In this document: in pieces, positions 28,230-36,549 of the stretch
How the letters are laid out: every line of letters starts with the position of its first letter
How positions within the stretch are numbered: position 1 is the stretch's first letter
Assembly (NCBI RefSeq): GCF_014648355.1
Contig: NZ_BMQY01000012.1
Coordinates: 141,216-205,215, forward strand
Direction: 5' to 3'
Length of the DNA: 64,000 bases
From: Couchioplanes azureus
GTDB taxonomy: Bacteria > Actinomycetota > Actinomycetes > Mycobacteriales > Micromonosporaceae
Program-made: the position numbers and the translations under genes
Notes under the pieces: generated by a model
Told to the model about the DNA's origin: nothing
The model's database searches: none
The model's input: the letters and a program-made list of their open reading frames with translations, nothing else

Positions 28230-28731
28230 CCGCGCAGCATAGACAGCCGACGTTTCGTGGCAGTAACCATCTCCTCCTCAGCCAGCCGCGTTCGCGCCCG
28301 CCTCTCGGCCACATCGCCGAGCGTGTCGGTCCCGGCCCACCCTGGACCTCAGCCCCCATGAACGGCTCGACCGAGACGAACCGCCTGCCATGGTAGGTAT
28401 CCGCACCTCGGCAGATCCGAGCACTAGGACCCCTAGGCTTCATGCTCGTCTGTACGCAGCGTGAACGGGCGCGGGAGCGACCGTCGGCACCACCGGGCGG
28501 TCAAGATCCGCGAGTGGTGCTGGTTCCCACGAACATTACGGCGCGCACTGCTGGCAACGTGGCGCCGAAACTCGCGAACATCTGGCGCCGAAACTCGATT
28601 CTGTCCCGTGAAGAGTGAGCGATCTTCAGTTCAACGGGCAAGCAAGCTCGCTTCGCTTCGAACAGTCCTTCGCTTACGCATATCGACGGACCGCGGGTGC
28701 CCGGCGGATTGTCTGTGCCAGAAGAGGACGA
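28230..28731. other. Gene-free stretch with a 15-bp direct repeat
   Basis: No credible gene in ~500 bases. It contains TGGCGCCGAAACTCG twice (28560-28574 and 28583-28597), with an 8-base spacer. A small palindrome CTAGG-acc-CCTAG lies near 28425. Nothing else stood out. Confidence 0.5.
28560..28597. repeat. Two 15-bp direct repeats, 23-bp period
   Basis: TGGCGCCGAAACTCG occurs at 28560-28574 and exactly again at 28583-28597. The pair sits in otherwise featureless intergenic DNA. It could be iterons for a regulator or scars of mobile-element ends; the sequence alone does not decide. Confidence 0.6.
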
Positions 28732-29232
28732 TCAGGCGGGCGCGTGCTTGGTGACGTGTACGAGAAATGGATCCAGTCCCACCTCTGCCCTCCGCTCATC
28801 CATACCCTCCGGGTCTTCGCACGGCCACGGCACCGGTGCGCCGTCGACGACGCCGGCGATCTGGGTGCCGTAGATCTGCCGTCGTCCCTCGTTGACCATG
28901 ACTCGGTCCCGGAGCATCGCAAGGTGCTGCGGGTCTGCTTCACCCGCTTCCACGGCTTGCGTCATCAGCGTCAGGGCTTTTCGTTGCAGGTCCAGCTGCC
29001 GGTCGGCGTGCTGGGCCACCAACCAGGCCCGGCGCGCTGCCTCGACACCGACCGAACTGATCGTCGGCCATCCGTGGCTGTCCAGGATCTCGGCCAGCCG
29101 ATCACCGTTGTGCACGGTGACGCGGCGATGCGCCAGTTGCGCGGCGAAGTCGTCGCCGAGGGCGCCGCTTTGCAGGTTCCGGTCCTGCTCCGTCATATCG
29201 ATCAATTCCTGGGCCAGGGCGTCATCGGTCAT
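28732..29232 (-). CDS. DUF6624 family protein
   Basis: ATG at 29232; 166 residues. The order LAQELIDMTEQDRNLQS, NGDRLAEILDSHGWP, GVEAARRAWLVAQHAD, LQRKALTLMTQAVEAGE, LAMLRDRVMVNEGRRQIYGT follows the DUF6624 pattern (small cytosolic proteins ending with a YGTQ segment, then a Pro/Trp-rich tail). No enzymatic residues are known for the family. The Shine-Dalgarno is weak, and there are no operon partners. Confidence 0.78.
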   Translation of the reverse strand: MTDDALAQELIDMTEQDRNLQSGALGDDFAAQLAHRRVTVHNGDRLAEILDSHGWPTISSVGVEAARRAWLVAQHADRQLDLQRKALTLMTQAVEAGEADPQHLAMLRDRVMVNEGRRQIYGTQIAGVVDGAPVPWPCEDPEGMDERRAEVGLDPFLVHVTKHAPA

Positions 29233-29785
29233 GGCGGGGACACTAATACCTCATTCAAGACCGACGATGAGACCCCACCGTCAGATTGGTGGACATCGAT
29301 GGCGCAGAATTGGTATAGAGCCGATCGAAGCAGCACGCCGACGAGCGCGGCGAGGCACTCGATTCGGCCAGGACCGCGCATCGCCCGTGGTACAGCGTCG
29401 CGGTTGACGGGTGCGTAGCGGATTGGCGCCGCGACACCAGTGGACGTCTGCTGTGGTGAGGGCAGCGAACCCGGGAGCTGTCCCACGAGCCGTGAAGAGC
29501 CCGGGGCCGAGCTGCCCTCCGAGCTCACCTCCACGGCGAGCGTCTGGATCTTCGGTCGCCCCATCGCCGCGGTCTCAGTCGTCGGCCGACGGGCGGCGGA
29601 CGGTTCCCGCAGGTGCTTGAAGGACCGCCCTGATCCTCTGCATGATGTCGTGCGGTTGCTCGGCGTGGGGTTTTCCGGACAGGTCGTCCATACGGGATGC
29701 CCGGCGGCGGGCCCGGCATCCCCTGATCGTCCCTGGCCGCTGCACCCGGGCGGAGCGGTCGGTGTGACCGATGTCGCATGGGGGT
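29233..29785. other. Gene-free stretch upstream of the kinase
   Basis: About 550 bases. A minus-strand frame around 29575-29690 reads MDDLSGKPHAEQPHDIMQRI and another starts MGRPKIQTLAVEV near 29564, but each runs on in low-complexity sequence with no support. I record them as unproven. Confidence 0.4.
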
Positions 29786-31459
29786 ATGTCGGCTCGCATG
29801 ACTGCCGGACCGGTCGACCTCGCCGGGCGCTACCACCTGGGTCAGCCGCTGGGCACCGGCGGCATGGGGCAGGTATGGGTGGCCCGCGACGAGGTCCTCG
29901 GTCGCGACGTGGCCGTGAAGGAGATCGTCCTCCCGGCCGACCTCGTTGCCGCTGAGCGTGGCGCCGTGCACCGGCGCATGCTTCAGGAGGCGCGGGCCGC
30001 GGCCCGGCTCAGCCACCCCAACGTGGCGCAGGTGTACGACGTCTTCGAGAACGACGGCAGGGCCTGGATCGTCATGGAGTACGTCCCGTCGCGCTCGCTG
30101 CAAGAGGTCATCCACGAGGACGGCCCTCTGGAGCCACGGCTGGTGGCGGTCATCGGGCTCGAGCTGTTGGACGCGCTCGAGGCGGCGCACCGCGCGGGGG
30201 TACGGCATCGCGACGTCAAACCGGCGAACGTGCTGCTGGGCGATGACGGGCGGGTGGTGCTGACCGACTTCGGCATCGCCTCCATCGACGGCGACAGCGT
30301 CATCACGACCAGTTCCGAGCTCGTGCTCGGATCACCGCAGTACATGTCGCCGGAGCGAGCTCGGAACGGTACCGCCGAGCCGGCATCGGACCTGTGGTCG
30401 TTGGGGGCGACGCTGTACGCCGCGGTCGAGGGCCGCTCGCCGTACCAGCGCCCCTCGGCGGTGGGGACGCTGACCGCACTGGCAGTCGACGAGCCGGACA
30501 CGCCACACCGGGCCGGGCCGCTGCGGCCGGTCCTTGACGGCTTGCTGCGTAAGGATCCCACCGAGCGGATCGACGCGGCGGAGACGCGGCGCCGCTTACA
30601 CGAGGCCGCCGGCGAGCCGGACACCGACGAGCCCGCCTCGGCGGAACCGGCCGGAGCGGAACCGGCCGGCGCGCAGCCGGCTCCTTCGGCAGCACCGGTT
30701 GACGCTGAACCCGTCGTCGACGGCACCGCCGTGCCACCCGACCGCGCCGCCATACGCGGGCCACGCCGCCCTCGGCGGGCCGTGCTGCTGGCGTCGCTGG
30801 TCGCCGTGATCGTCCTCCTCGTCGGCGCGGCGACGGCGTGGCTGGCGACACGCCCCGACACCTCGACCAGGGCGCAGCCCCCACCTTCGACGACGACCTC
30901 GGCAGCCGCGCCGTCCACGGCCGCGCAAACCCCGGCCACGCCAGCCGTCCCACCGGCCGCCCCGGAGAACGCCACGGCGACCGCCCGCCCCAGCGGATCT
31001 GGCCTGCCGCCGCGGCCGGACGGGTGGCGCGACTACCGGGATCGCACCGGATTCGCCGTGTACGTGCCGAAGGGCTGGAAGCAGTCACGCGAGGGAACCA
31101 TGGTCTACTTCCGTGACTTCGGCACCGGCCGGGTCCTGGGCATCGATCAGACCGACGACCCGCAGTGGGATCCGGTCGCCGACTGGCGCGGCAAAGCGGC
31201 GTACCGCGTACAGGCGGGCGACTTCCCGGATTACGAGGAGATCCACATCCGCGAGGTCCGGTACTTCCGCAAGGCCGCGGACTGGGAGTTCACGTTCGAC
31301 GATGGCACACGCCAGCACGTCAACAACCGGGGCTTCATCGTGTCCGCAAACCGGGCTTACGGCATCTACTGGCAGACTCGCGACGCCGACTGGGATGACG
31401 CCCGCACCGACCTGGAACTGATCTTCGACAGTTTCCGACCCGATGGAAACAGCCGCTGA
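29786..31459 (+). CDS. Membrane Ser/Thr protein kinase with extracytoplasmic domain
   Basis: Start at ATG 29786 (GGGGG just upstream); ATGs at 29771 and 29798 are alternatives. The Hanks-kinase domain is complete: glycine loop LGTGGMGQVW, Lys in VAVKE, HRDVKPANVLL catalytic loop, DFG in LTDFGIASI, and GSPQYMSPE. A Glu/Ala/Pro linker leads to one TM helix (LLASLVAVIVLLVGAATAWL), a Pro/Thr-rich stalk and a ~130-residue outer domain (PDGWRDYRDRTGFAVYVPKG, ILIFDSFRP-like end). The design is that of a PknB-like receptor kinase with a non-PASTA sensor. The stalk and sensor suggest cell-surface sensing; targets are unknown. Confidence 0.93.
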   Translation: MSARMTAGPVDLAGRYHLGQPLGTGGMGQVWVARDEVLGRDVAVKEIVLPADLVAAERGAVHRRMLQEARAAARLSHPNVAQVYDVFENDGRAWIVMEYVPSRSLQEVIHEDGPLEPRLVAVIGLELLDALEAAHRAGVRHRDVKPANVLLGDDGRVVLTDFGIASIDGDSVITTSSELVLGSPQYMSPERARNGTAEPASDLWSLGATLYAAVEGRSPYQRPSAVGTLTALAVDEPDTPHRAGPLRPVLDGLLRKDPTERIDAAETRRRLHEAAGEPDTDEPASAEPAGAEPAGAQPAPSAAPVDAEPVVDGTAVPPDRAAIRGPRRPRRAVLLASLVAVIVLLVGAATAWLATRPDTSTRAQPPPSTTTSAAAPSTAAQTPATPAVPPAAPENATATARPSGSGLPPRPDGWRDYRDRTGFAVYVPKGWKQSREGTMVYFRDFGTGRVLGIDQTDDPQWDPVADWRGKAAYRVQAGDFPDYEEIHIREVRYFRKAADWEFTFDDGTRQHVNNRGFIVSANRAYGIYWQTRDADWDDARTDLELIFDSFRPDGNSR

Positions 31460-31650
31460 CACTCCAACAGCACCCGTCACCTCGTGTAGGGAGCGAGTGC
31501 CCGCCGACATCCGGCCCGCCGAGACGAGTTCGCCGGATCCCTAGGTAGCAGTGTGCCGCCTAGGCCATCCACGACCATGGTCGCGCCGTCTGGAGCACCG
31601 ACCCAGCCGAGGAGCTTGCCGAACAGCAGTATCGTCAGGAAAGGGACGAT

Positions 31651-31786
31651 GATCTTCCGTCGCTGGCGTCGGCCAAGGCGATTTTCAGCACCGAACTGGC
31701 CCGCCGCAACGGTCATGACTGGGTTGGCGGCCGCCGCCGTCGTTGCCGGGATCGTCGGTTACCGCCGCCGCGACCTCCACACCTGA
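31651..31786 (+). pseudogene. C-terminal fragment of ABC-2 type permease
   Basis: The frame ends MTGLAAAAVVAGIVGYRRRD plus three residues and a stop, the typical last TM helix and RRRDL tail of ABC-2 transporter permeases. Preceding residues (FSAPNWPAATV) fit the loop before that helix. Nothing upstream resembles the rest of the permease or its ATPase. Confidence 0.4.
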
Positions 31787-31874
31787 TCGGCCGGGCCTGC
31801 CGCTGCGGCAGCCGGGTCTCGCCGTGCGCTCAGGGGCGCTGCGCCGGTCTCGGCTGGCCGAGACCGGCGGCAGC

Positions 31875-32438
31875 TCAGCTCAGGTTGAGACAGGCGAGGC
31901 GGGCGCCAGCCGTACCGGCCTTGCCCGGCTCGGTGTGGGTGTGCTCCGCGTGCAGGACCAACGAGCGGGGCGGCGTGCGGAACACCCACTTGTTGAACGA
32001 GCGTGAGATGCCGTTGCCTGCCGCGTCGGTGTGCACGTCCAGCCAGACCTCGTTCTCCGGGTTGGCGAATGCGGGATCGGTCGATGGCTGAACGGGGTCC
32101 GGCACCTGCTGGTAGTGGGGACCCGCCGCCGCCGGAGACGCTCCGCAGGCATTGGCGTGCAGGTGAGCGCCGTAAGTCTGGCCAGGCTTCAGACCCTGGA
32201 CGAACAGCAACGTACGGGTCCGTTTGGGTCCCGAGACGGACCACACGGCCACGTGGGCGCCGGACGGCACGCGGGCGGCGTCGTAGCTGTAAGCGCCGCC
32301 GGCCCCGGCGGCGTTGGGAGCGCCGACTGCATGCAGCACGCTCAGTCGGGGCACCGCCGCGGCTGGGGCTGGCGACAGGGCCAGTACCGCCGCGGTAGCC
32401 CCCGCGCCAGCCAGCACGGATCGCAACATGAACCTCAT
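31875..32438 (-). CDS. Secreted Cu/Zn superoxide dismutase-like protein
   Basis: ATG at 32438 is chosen because GGGAG lies nine bases upstream, while the ATG at 32447 abuts it. A signal peptide (MRFMLRSVLAGAGATAAVLA, cleavage after APAAA) precedes a domain with GLKPGQTYGAHLHANACGAS and LVLHAEHTHTEPGKAGTAGA. These are SOD_Cu-like strands with candidate metal-binding histidines, closing with GARLACL as in Cu/Zn SODs. The loop PHYQQVPDP replaces the usual zinc loop, so metal loading and dismutase activity are uncertain. Likely exported. Confidence 0.78.
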   Translation of the reverse strand: MRFMLRSVLAGAGATAAVLALSPAPAAAVPRLSVLHAVGAPNAAGAGGAYSYDAARVPSGAHVAVWSVSGPKRTRTLLFVQGLKPGQTYGAHLHANACGASPAAAGPHYQQVPDPVQPSTDPAFANPENEVWLDVHTDAAGNGISRSFNKWVFRTPPRSLVLHAEHTHTEPGKAGTAGARLACLNLS

Positions 32439-32808
32439 GGACGTCATCTCCCTGCATCCGGGTGCCTCCGGACGGCCAGATCCGACGCGAGCGGGTGGGG
32501 GCTCGTCGGTGAACAGATCTGCCGGGCACCTACATCACGATCAACGAACCGGAGCGGCTCCCGGTTCACCGCAACGGCCGCCGATCGACGTCGGGGCGGG
32601 CCGTCTCACCGGAGCAATCGGCCAGTGTAGGCCTTGCGCAGAGGCACTTGGCTAGACGCAGGTGGGCGATCCGCGGTCGCCGCCGTCACCAGAAAAGCCC
32701 TGACGGTCCACAGACCTAGATGCATTGCGTACGGCGGGGAAGCATCGACGATCGTCAGCCGGTTCCCCGCAATGCTCGCCAGCTGATGACACGCAACAAG
32801 GGATCGCA

Positions 32809-33078
32809 TGGCCGAGGATCCCGGTCCCGAAAGCCATTAGCGCAACGCTCGCCAGTGTCGCCAAAGCGCTGGGTCTGACCAGATCAAAATTTGCCGAACT
32901 TGACGAGCTCCGGAGTTCCCATCCGCGAGCTGGACTGCCGTGGTCGGCCGACGAGGATGCCCAGCTCATAAGCTGTTATCGGGCGACGCTTCGCTGCTCG
33001 AACTCGGCAACGAGTTCGAGCGCAACATCGGCGGTATCGCCTCGCGCTCGAAATTGCACGGGTTTCGGCTCCCGTCAA
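32809..33078 (+). pseudogene. Frameshifted small Myb/SANT-like DNA-binding protein gene
   Basis: Protein-like text is split over frames. One reads ISATLASVAKALGLTRSKFA then AGLPWSADEDAQLISCY; from ~32975 another frame continues LLELGNEFERNIGGIASRSK and LHGF. Joined, PW(S/T)xDEDxxL...LxxEFxRxxGxIxSRxxKL is the familiar Myb/SANT-like helix-turn-helix. A one-base shift near 32965-32985, and perhaps another near 32840, breaks the gene. Confidence 0.5.
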
Positions 33079-33254
33079 GACGTGATCGCACCGACGACGA
33101 TCCGAGCCTCGACTACGCGGACATCAGCGAATCCGACCGGACTGGCCGTGACCGGAGAGGCGTGCGCAGCCATCCCGTCACGCTCGACCCGCCCACCGTG
33201 GGAGCGGCGCACCGTGGTGCAGGCATCCCGTCGCGCAAGCTTCGCTCGGCCGTG

Positions 33255-33318
33255 CCGCGCCTGCCCGGTCCAGGTGGAGCGCCCCACTGGACGTACGACC
33301 TGGACCGGGCAGGCGCGG
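33255..33318. repeat. Perfect 21-bp inverted repeat, 22-nt loop
   Basis: Bases 33255-33275 (CCGCGCCTGCCCGGTCCAGG plus T) are exactly complementary to 33298-33318, around a 22-base loop. The hairpin is far longer than a typical terminator stem. It lies in a gene-free region between a decayed SANT-like gene and a small membrane protein. Confidence 0.85.
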
Positions 33319-33379
33319 TCTGGTTGCCCCCGGTGCGCGATGGGTCGCCGTCGGCTGGGCATCCCGGAGCCGCCCGGGT

Positions 33380-33451
33380 TCAGGGCTGGAAGCCCTGACC
33401 GCCGGAGGCCCAACCCGGGTCGTAGGGCCGGAGGCCCTACCCGCCGGAGGC
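33380..33451. repeat. Two tandem GGA-loop hairpin units
   Basis: Unit 1 has TCAGGGCT-GGA-AGCCCTGA (33380-33398), unit 2 has GTAGGGCC-GGA-GGCCCTAC (33422-33440). Each is followed by the same linker, CCGCCGGAGGC. Units are ~41 bases apart; stems differ by compensating changes, while loop and linker are conserved. It resembles a REP-like or small structured-RNA repeat. Confidence 0.75.
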
Positions 33452-33538
33452 ATCCGTACAACGGAGATCCGCGATCATCCTGCGGAACCTAAACTCAGCA
33501 GCGTATGTGCCGGTCGCCGGATCGAGTGCGGAGCGCGT

Positions 33539-34072
33539 ATGCCGGAGAAGTCCGAGGGAGTCAGGCACCATCATTGGAACGTCGTTACTAGCATCGCCGC
33601 GGTGGTCGCCGCGGTGGGGATGGTGTACGTCCTCCTCGTCCTCCCTTATCCGTCGCGAGTGGCCCACATAGGGCCAGGGACCAAGGCGGTCATCGCAGTA
33701 GCCGTCGGGTGTTGTGGTGCGGTGTTCGGTGTGGTGCTCCGGTTGGTGTCGGGCAGGACCGCGTCGATCGGCGAGTGGGTCCGCCGGGCATGCGCTGGTG
33801 TGGTTCTGCTGACTCCCGCTCTCGTGTATGTGACGTTCGCTTTCAACGCGCCTTACGTGACCCGTGGATGTGGCTCGCTGATTGCCCCCCTCACTCACCC
33901 AGGCTGGGACCCTACGGAGTTCCGGGCTCTCTGCGGGCCCCGCGCCCAGGGCCGGCTGCTCCGAGCGGTTGTCTGGGCAGGCATCGCGTTTGCGGTCGCC
34001 GTGGCGTACGGCCTCTGGCTGCGCCGACGGCGAGGCGTCCGCGCAGTCCCACAACCTAGCGCGCCGGGTTAG
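33539..34072 (+). CDS. Small integral membrane protein, unknown function
   Basis: ATG at 33539 with GGAG five bases upstream; 177 residues. Four hydrophobic helices are apparent: VVTSIAAVVAAVGMVYVLLV, AVIAVAVGCCGAVFGVVLRL, ACAGVVLLTPALVYVTFAFN and AVVWAGIAFAVAVAYGLWL, ending in a basic cytoplasmic tail. The loop between helices 3 and 4 has two cysteines (RGCG, LCGP) that could pair outside the cell. No family recognised. Its stop codon lies in a terminator-like hairpin, and it converges on the WXG100-like cassette. Confidence 0.65.
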   Translation: MPEKSEGVRHHHWNVVTSIAAVVAAVGMVYVLLVLPYPSRVAHIGPGTKAVIAVAVGCCGAVFGVVLRLVSGRTASIGEWVRRACAGVVLLTPALVYVTFAFNAPYVTRGCGSLIAPLTHPGWDPTEFRALCGPRAQGRLLRAVVWAGIAFAVAVAYGLWLRRRRGVRAVPQPSAPG

Positions 34073-34080
34073 CAACCCGG
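34064..34080 (+). terminator. Hairpin overlapping stop codon
   Basis: CCGGGTT-agc-AACCCGG is a perfect 7-bp stem with a 3-base loop. The TAG stop (34070-34072) of the preceding gene lies at the stem-loop boundary. Confidence 0.5.
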
Positions 34081-34183
34081 TTCGGACGTTGCAGAGCCTC
34101 GTTCTTGACACGGACGAGGTCTGATCGCCGTTGGTCGCGAGCGGACTCGAGCGTCTCGCATAGGTGCTTCAGGCGATGGCTTT

Positions 34184-34777
34184 CTACAGCGACCGGTGGA
34201 GTATCCGAGTTAAGGCTGCTGCGGCCGCGCTGGTGGCGACGAACCAGGCAAGGTAGTAGAGGTTCCCAACATCGGTGAAGGGCGAATCGAAGGCCTTGAT
34301 GGAGGTGAAGATACGAGCGGAGTCGGGCGTGTCGGCTAACGTACTGGCGCCCAGGCCGAGCGCCGCGCTCTGGGCCACGAGCAGGACTGCTGCAGACGCG
34401 GCCTGCACCTTCCAGAGGGTGCCCAGGATCCGCGGGCGAGTGCCGCGCTGCTCGCGGAGCAGGCACAGGGTGGCCGCAGAGACAGTGATGATCGCGAGGA
34501 TCGCCACGGACCACGCTGACGCGAGGACCAGCGTTCTGGTGTGCCGCAGCTGCGACAGCTGCTGTGCCACGAAGTCTGCACCATCGGGAGCGCATACCGG
34601 TACGGACCGGCACTCACGCTTCGCAAGATCGCCCTCGCCGGGCAGCGGGAGCAGCATCTGACGGACGTAGGCGCCTGTCGTGAGCCAGGCGAAGATGACA
34701 GTGCAGGCAGCGGCGAAGGCCCAGCCGCCTGCGAGGGACCACAGAGCTCGGCGGCGGCTCGTCGGGAGGTCAGCCAA
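34184..34777 (-). CDS. Membrane protein at the end of the WXG100-like cassette
   Basis: The best start is a TTG at 34777 overlapping the upstream stop by eight bases, which implies coupling; the N-terminal helix begins soon after (ALWSLAGGWAFAAACTVIFA). Further helices are VLASAWSVAILAIITVSAAT, AASAAVLLVAQSAALGLGAS and NLYYLAWFVATSAAAAALT. A ~50-residue loop after helix 1 has two cysteines (KRECRSVPVCAPDG), probably external. No family recognised. Its position suggests a membrane partner for the exported WXG-like proteins. Confidence 0.65.
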   Translation of the reverse strand: MADLPTSRRRALWSLAGGWAFAAACTVIFAWLTTGAYVRQMLLPLPGEGDLAKRECRSVPVCAPDGADFVAQQLSQLRHTRTLVLASAWSVAILAIITVSAATLCLLREQRGTRPRILGTLWKVQAASAAVLLVAQSAALGLGASTLADTPDSARIFTSIKAFDSPFTDVGNLYYLAWFVATSAAAAALTRILHRSL

Positions 34778-35456
34778 CGTTGACCGCCTGTGGCCAGGTG
34801 CCGACCGGGGGCCCCGAGAGCTTTTCCACGTTGTTGATGGAGGCGGTGGCGTCCCGGGCGTTCTTGAGCAGGTCCACCACGCGGTTGGCGATGTTGAAGA
34901 GCTGGTTCAGAGCCTTCTCGACCAGGTCGCCGGCTGCGTCCGCGACGGCGTTGATGGCTTCGATGATCCCGAAGACGGAGGCGGCGTCGACGGCCGCCTG
35001 GGTGATGGCGCCGGCGATCAGTGAGACGTATTCGCCCATCTTCACTGCGTAGTCGACGTTGGCCTTGGCGATGGTGAACAGCCAGGTGCTGATGAAGTCC
35101 GCCTTGGTGGCCATGTCGCTGGCCGCTGCCTGCTGGAAGGACAGCTTGGCGTTGTACGCGTCGGCGGCCTGGCCTTTCCAGTAGACCAGCTTGTCGCCCT
35201 TGACGGGGACCCGGCCGGCAGCGCCCGAGGCCGGCTTCTGCACCTGGTTCAGCCAGTCGAAGCTGGTGAGGATGAGGGAGACCACGGGAGTCGAGTGCTC
35301 GACTACGTACTGCGCCTTCTCGACGATCTTCCGCAGTCCCTCCTGGGCACCCTCGAGTTTCTCTTTGACCCAGAGCAGGACGGCGCCCCCGAGCAGCCAC
35401 CGCTTCTCGTTGATCTCGCCAACAAGCCGGTTGAAGCCGTCGATGATCTGTTGCAC
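34770..35456 (-). CDS. WXG100-like secretion-substrate protein, probable frameshift at 5' end
   Basis: The frame (GTG 35456) gives 228 helical residues with a WXG-type turn LVYWKGQAADAYNAKL and amphipathic helices, as in long ESX/type VII substrates. However, a better start lies upstream: ATG 35499 with GAGGAG six bases before it, encoding MAPDPAITPEGLNR in a frame offset by one base from VQQIIDGFNRLVGEINEKRW. One extra base near 35457 would explain the break. Either the gene is frameshifted or initiates at the weaker GTG. It follows a smaller WXG protein and overlaps the membrane-protein gene. Confidence 0.7.
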   Translation of the reverse strand: MQQIIDGFNRLVGEINEKRWLLGGAVLLWVKEKLEGAQEGLRKIVEKAQYVVEHSTPVVSLILTSFDWLNQVQKPASGAAGRVPVKGDKLVYWKGQAADAYNAKLSFQQAAASDMATKADFISTWLFTIAKANVDYAVKMGEYVSLIAGAITQAAVDAASVFGIIEAINAVADAAGDLVEKALNQLFNIANRVVDLLKNARDATASINNVEKLSGPPVGTWPQAVNVG

Positions 35457-35514
35457 ACCGGTTCAGGCCTTCGGGGGTGATCGCGGGATCCGGGGCCATG
35501 TGCTGCTCCTCGCC

Positions 35515-35835
35515 TCAGAGGTTTCCGTAGATCTTCGTCAAGGTCTCGGCGGACACCTCATCGCTGCCGTCATACTCGTCGGCGGCCCGGTTGAGCGCCC
35601 CGGCGATCTGATCGAACTCGGCGGCACCCTCGCCACAGCGGTCCTGCACGAACTTCTGGTAGCCGGCGTAGATCGGTGCCGCGGCGATGGAGATGCCGTC
35701 TCCGCACCAGAACGCGCTCGTGTCCAGGGTCAGGTTTGCGACGTTGCCCGCCACGGTGTGCAGCTCGTCCGACAGGGCGAACCACTTCTTCGCCTCCTGA
35801 CGCAAAGCGTCGGTGACGACCTCGGTCTTACTCAT
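35515..35835 (-). CDS. Small WXG100-like protein
   Basis: ATG at 35835; 106 residues, nearly all helical. The helix-turn-helix hairpin of WXG100 proteins is suggested by RQEAKKWFALSDELHTVAG, the turn SAFWCGDG (W-C-G is the WxG signature), and a second helix IYAGYQKFVQDRCGEGAAEF. The C-terminus has no clear YxxxD/E export motif. It lies between the YbaB-like gene and the longer WXG-like gene on the same strand, with short gaps, so the four genes probably form one transcript. Confidence 0.72.
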   Translation of the reverse strand: MSKTEVVTDALRQEAKKWFALSDELHTVAGNVANLTLDTSAFWCGDGISIAAAPIYAGYQKFVQDRCGEGAAEFDQIAGALNRAADEYDGSDEVSAETLTKIYGNL

Positions 35836-35865
35836 GCAAGGGTTCCTGTTCCGCTGGGGTAGCCG

Positions 35866-36486
35866 TCAGTCGACAGCGTGAAAGGCCGCGAGCGCGTCGG
35901 CGGCGAGCCGGGTCGGCGATTCCTGCAAAGCGGCAAGCGTGTCGATCTGCACCTGCGAGATCGTGAACCCGCTGACAACCAGGCGGACCAGACCCGCCGG
36001 ACCTGTCACCACCCGCTGCGTGACCTGCCCTTCCGCCAGCCGGTGCGAGGAATTCAACGTGTCGTCGATGCGATCAAGCCGCCGTCGCAGGCTCTCGAAC
36101 CACGCCGCATCGTCGCCGTCGTGAAGCTCTTCCGCAGGCGGCGGCACTCGCCCGGACGACTGATCGCTTACGGATGTGGGATCGATCCTGGCGGCAGCGT
36201 CAACAAGAGCCGCGCGATACGCGCTCAGCGCGGCATCCTGCAACCCGGAGGGCGTCAGCTCATCGCGCCACCAGGCGCTGATCAGTACATCCGTGACCCG
36301 TCCGCGACGATCCATCCGTACGACCACAGCCCTCGTCGGATCGCGACCTTCCACCTCGGGCTCCGCGTCCGCGTCGAGGACGGTGCGACGAGCCGCAGCC
36401 GCTCGTAGCTCCTCATCGCTACCGAGGACATCGAGCGATACCAGCTCATGACTGCTCGCCACTACTTTCGCACCTGAGTCGATCAT
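35866..36486 (-). CDS. YbaB/EbfC-like DNA-binding family protein
   Basis: ATG at 36486; 206 residues. The first half has a VRMDRRGRVTDVLISAWWRD strand pair, followed by the helix GLQDAALSAYRAALVDAAAR, resembling YbaB/EbfC-type proteins often found in actinobacterial type VII loci. The second half is a helical stretch (WFESLRRRLDRIDDTLNS) and a further beta/helix unit (AGLVRLVVSGFTISQVQI, LAADALAAFHAVD) that looks like a second, degenerate YbaB-like fold. It leads the WXG100-like cassette. Role is inferred from context only. Confidence 0.65.
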   Translation of the reverse strand: MIDSGAKVVASSHELVSLDVLGSDEELRAAAARRTVLDADAEPEVEGRDPTRAVVVRMDRRGRVTDVLISAWWRDELTPSGLQDAALSAYRAALVDAAARIDPTSVSDQSSGRVPPPAEELHDGDDAAWFESLRRRLDRIDDTLNSSHRLAEGQVTQRVVTGPAGLVRLVVSGFTISQVQIDTLAALQESPTRLAADALAAFHAVD

Positions 36487-36549
36487 CGCCCGGCATACTA
36501 GCCGCTCTCGAAACCGCCCCGGGGTTCCGTCACGAAGCGTGACACCGAC

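Noticed and set aside
32652..32808. Minus-strand frame NRLTIVDASPPYAMHLGLWT, faintly like a YcaO-domain C-terminal strand
   Set aside because: Too short, no ATP-binding residues or partner peptide genes; the resemblance is weak and unsupported by context.
33380..33451. GGA-loop hairpins considered as a CRISPR array
   Set aside because: Only two units, no constant-length spacers, repeats are palindromic with changing stems, and no cas genes nearby.
34770..35499. Programmed translational frameshift at 35457
   Set aside because: No slippery heptamer or stimulatory structure was seen; mutation or sequencing error is simpler.
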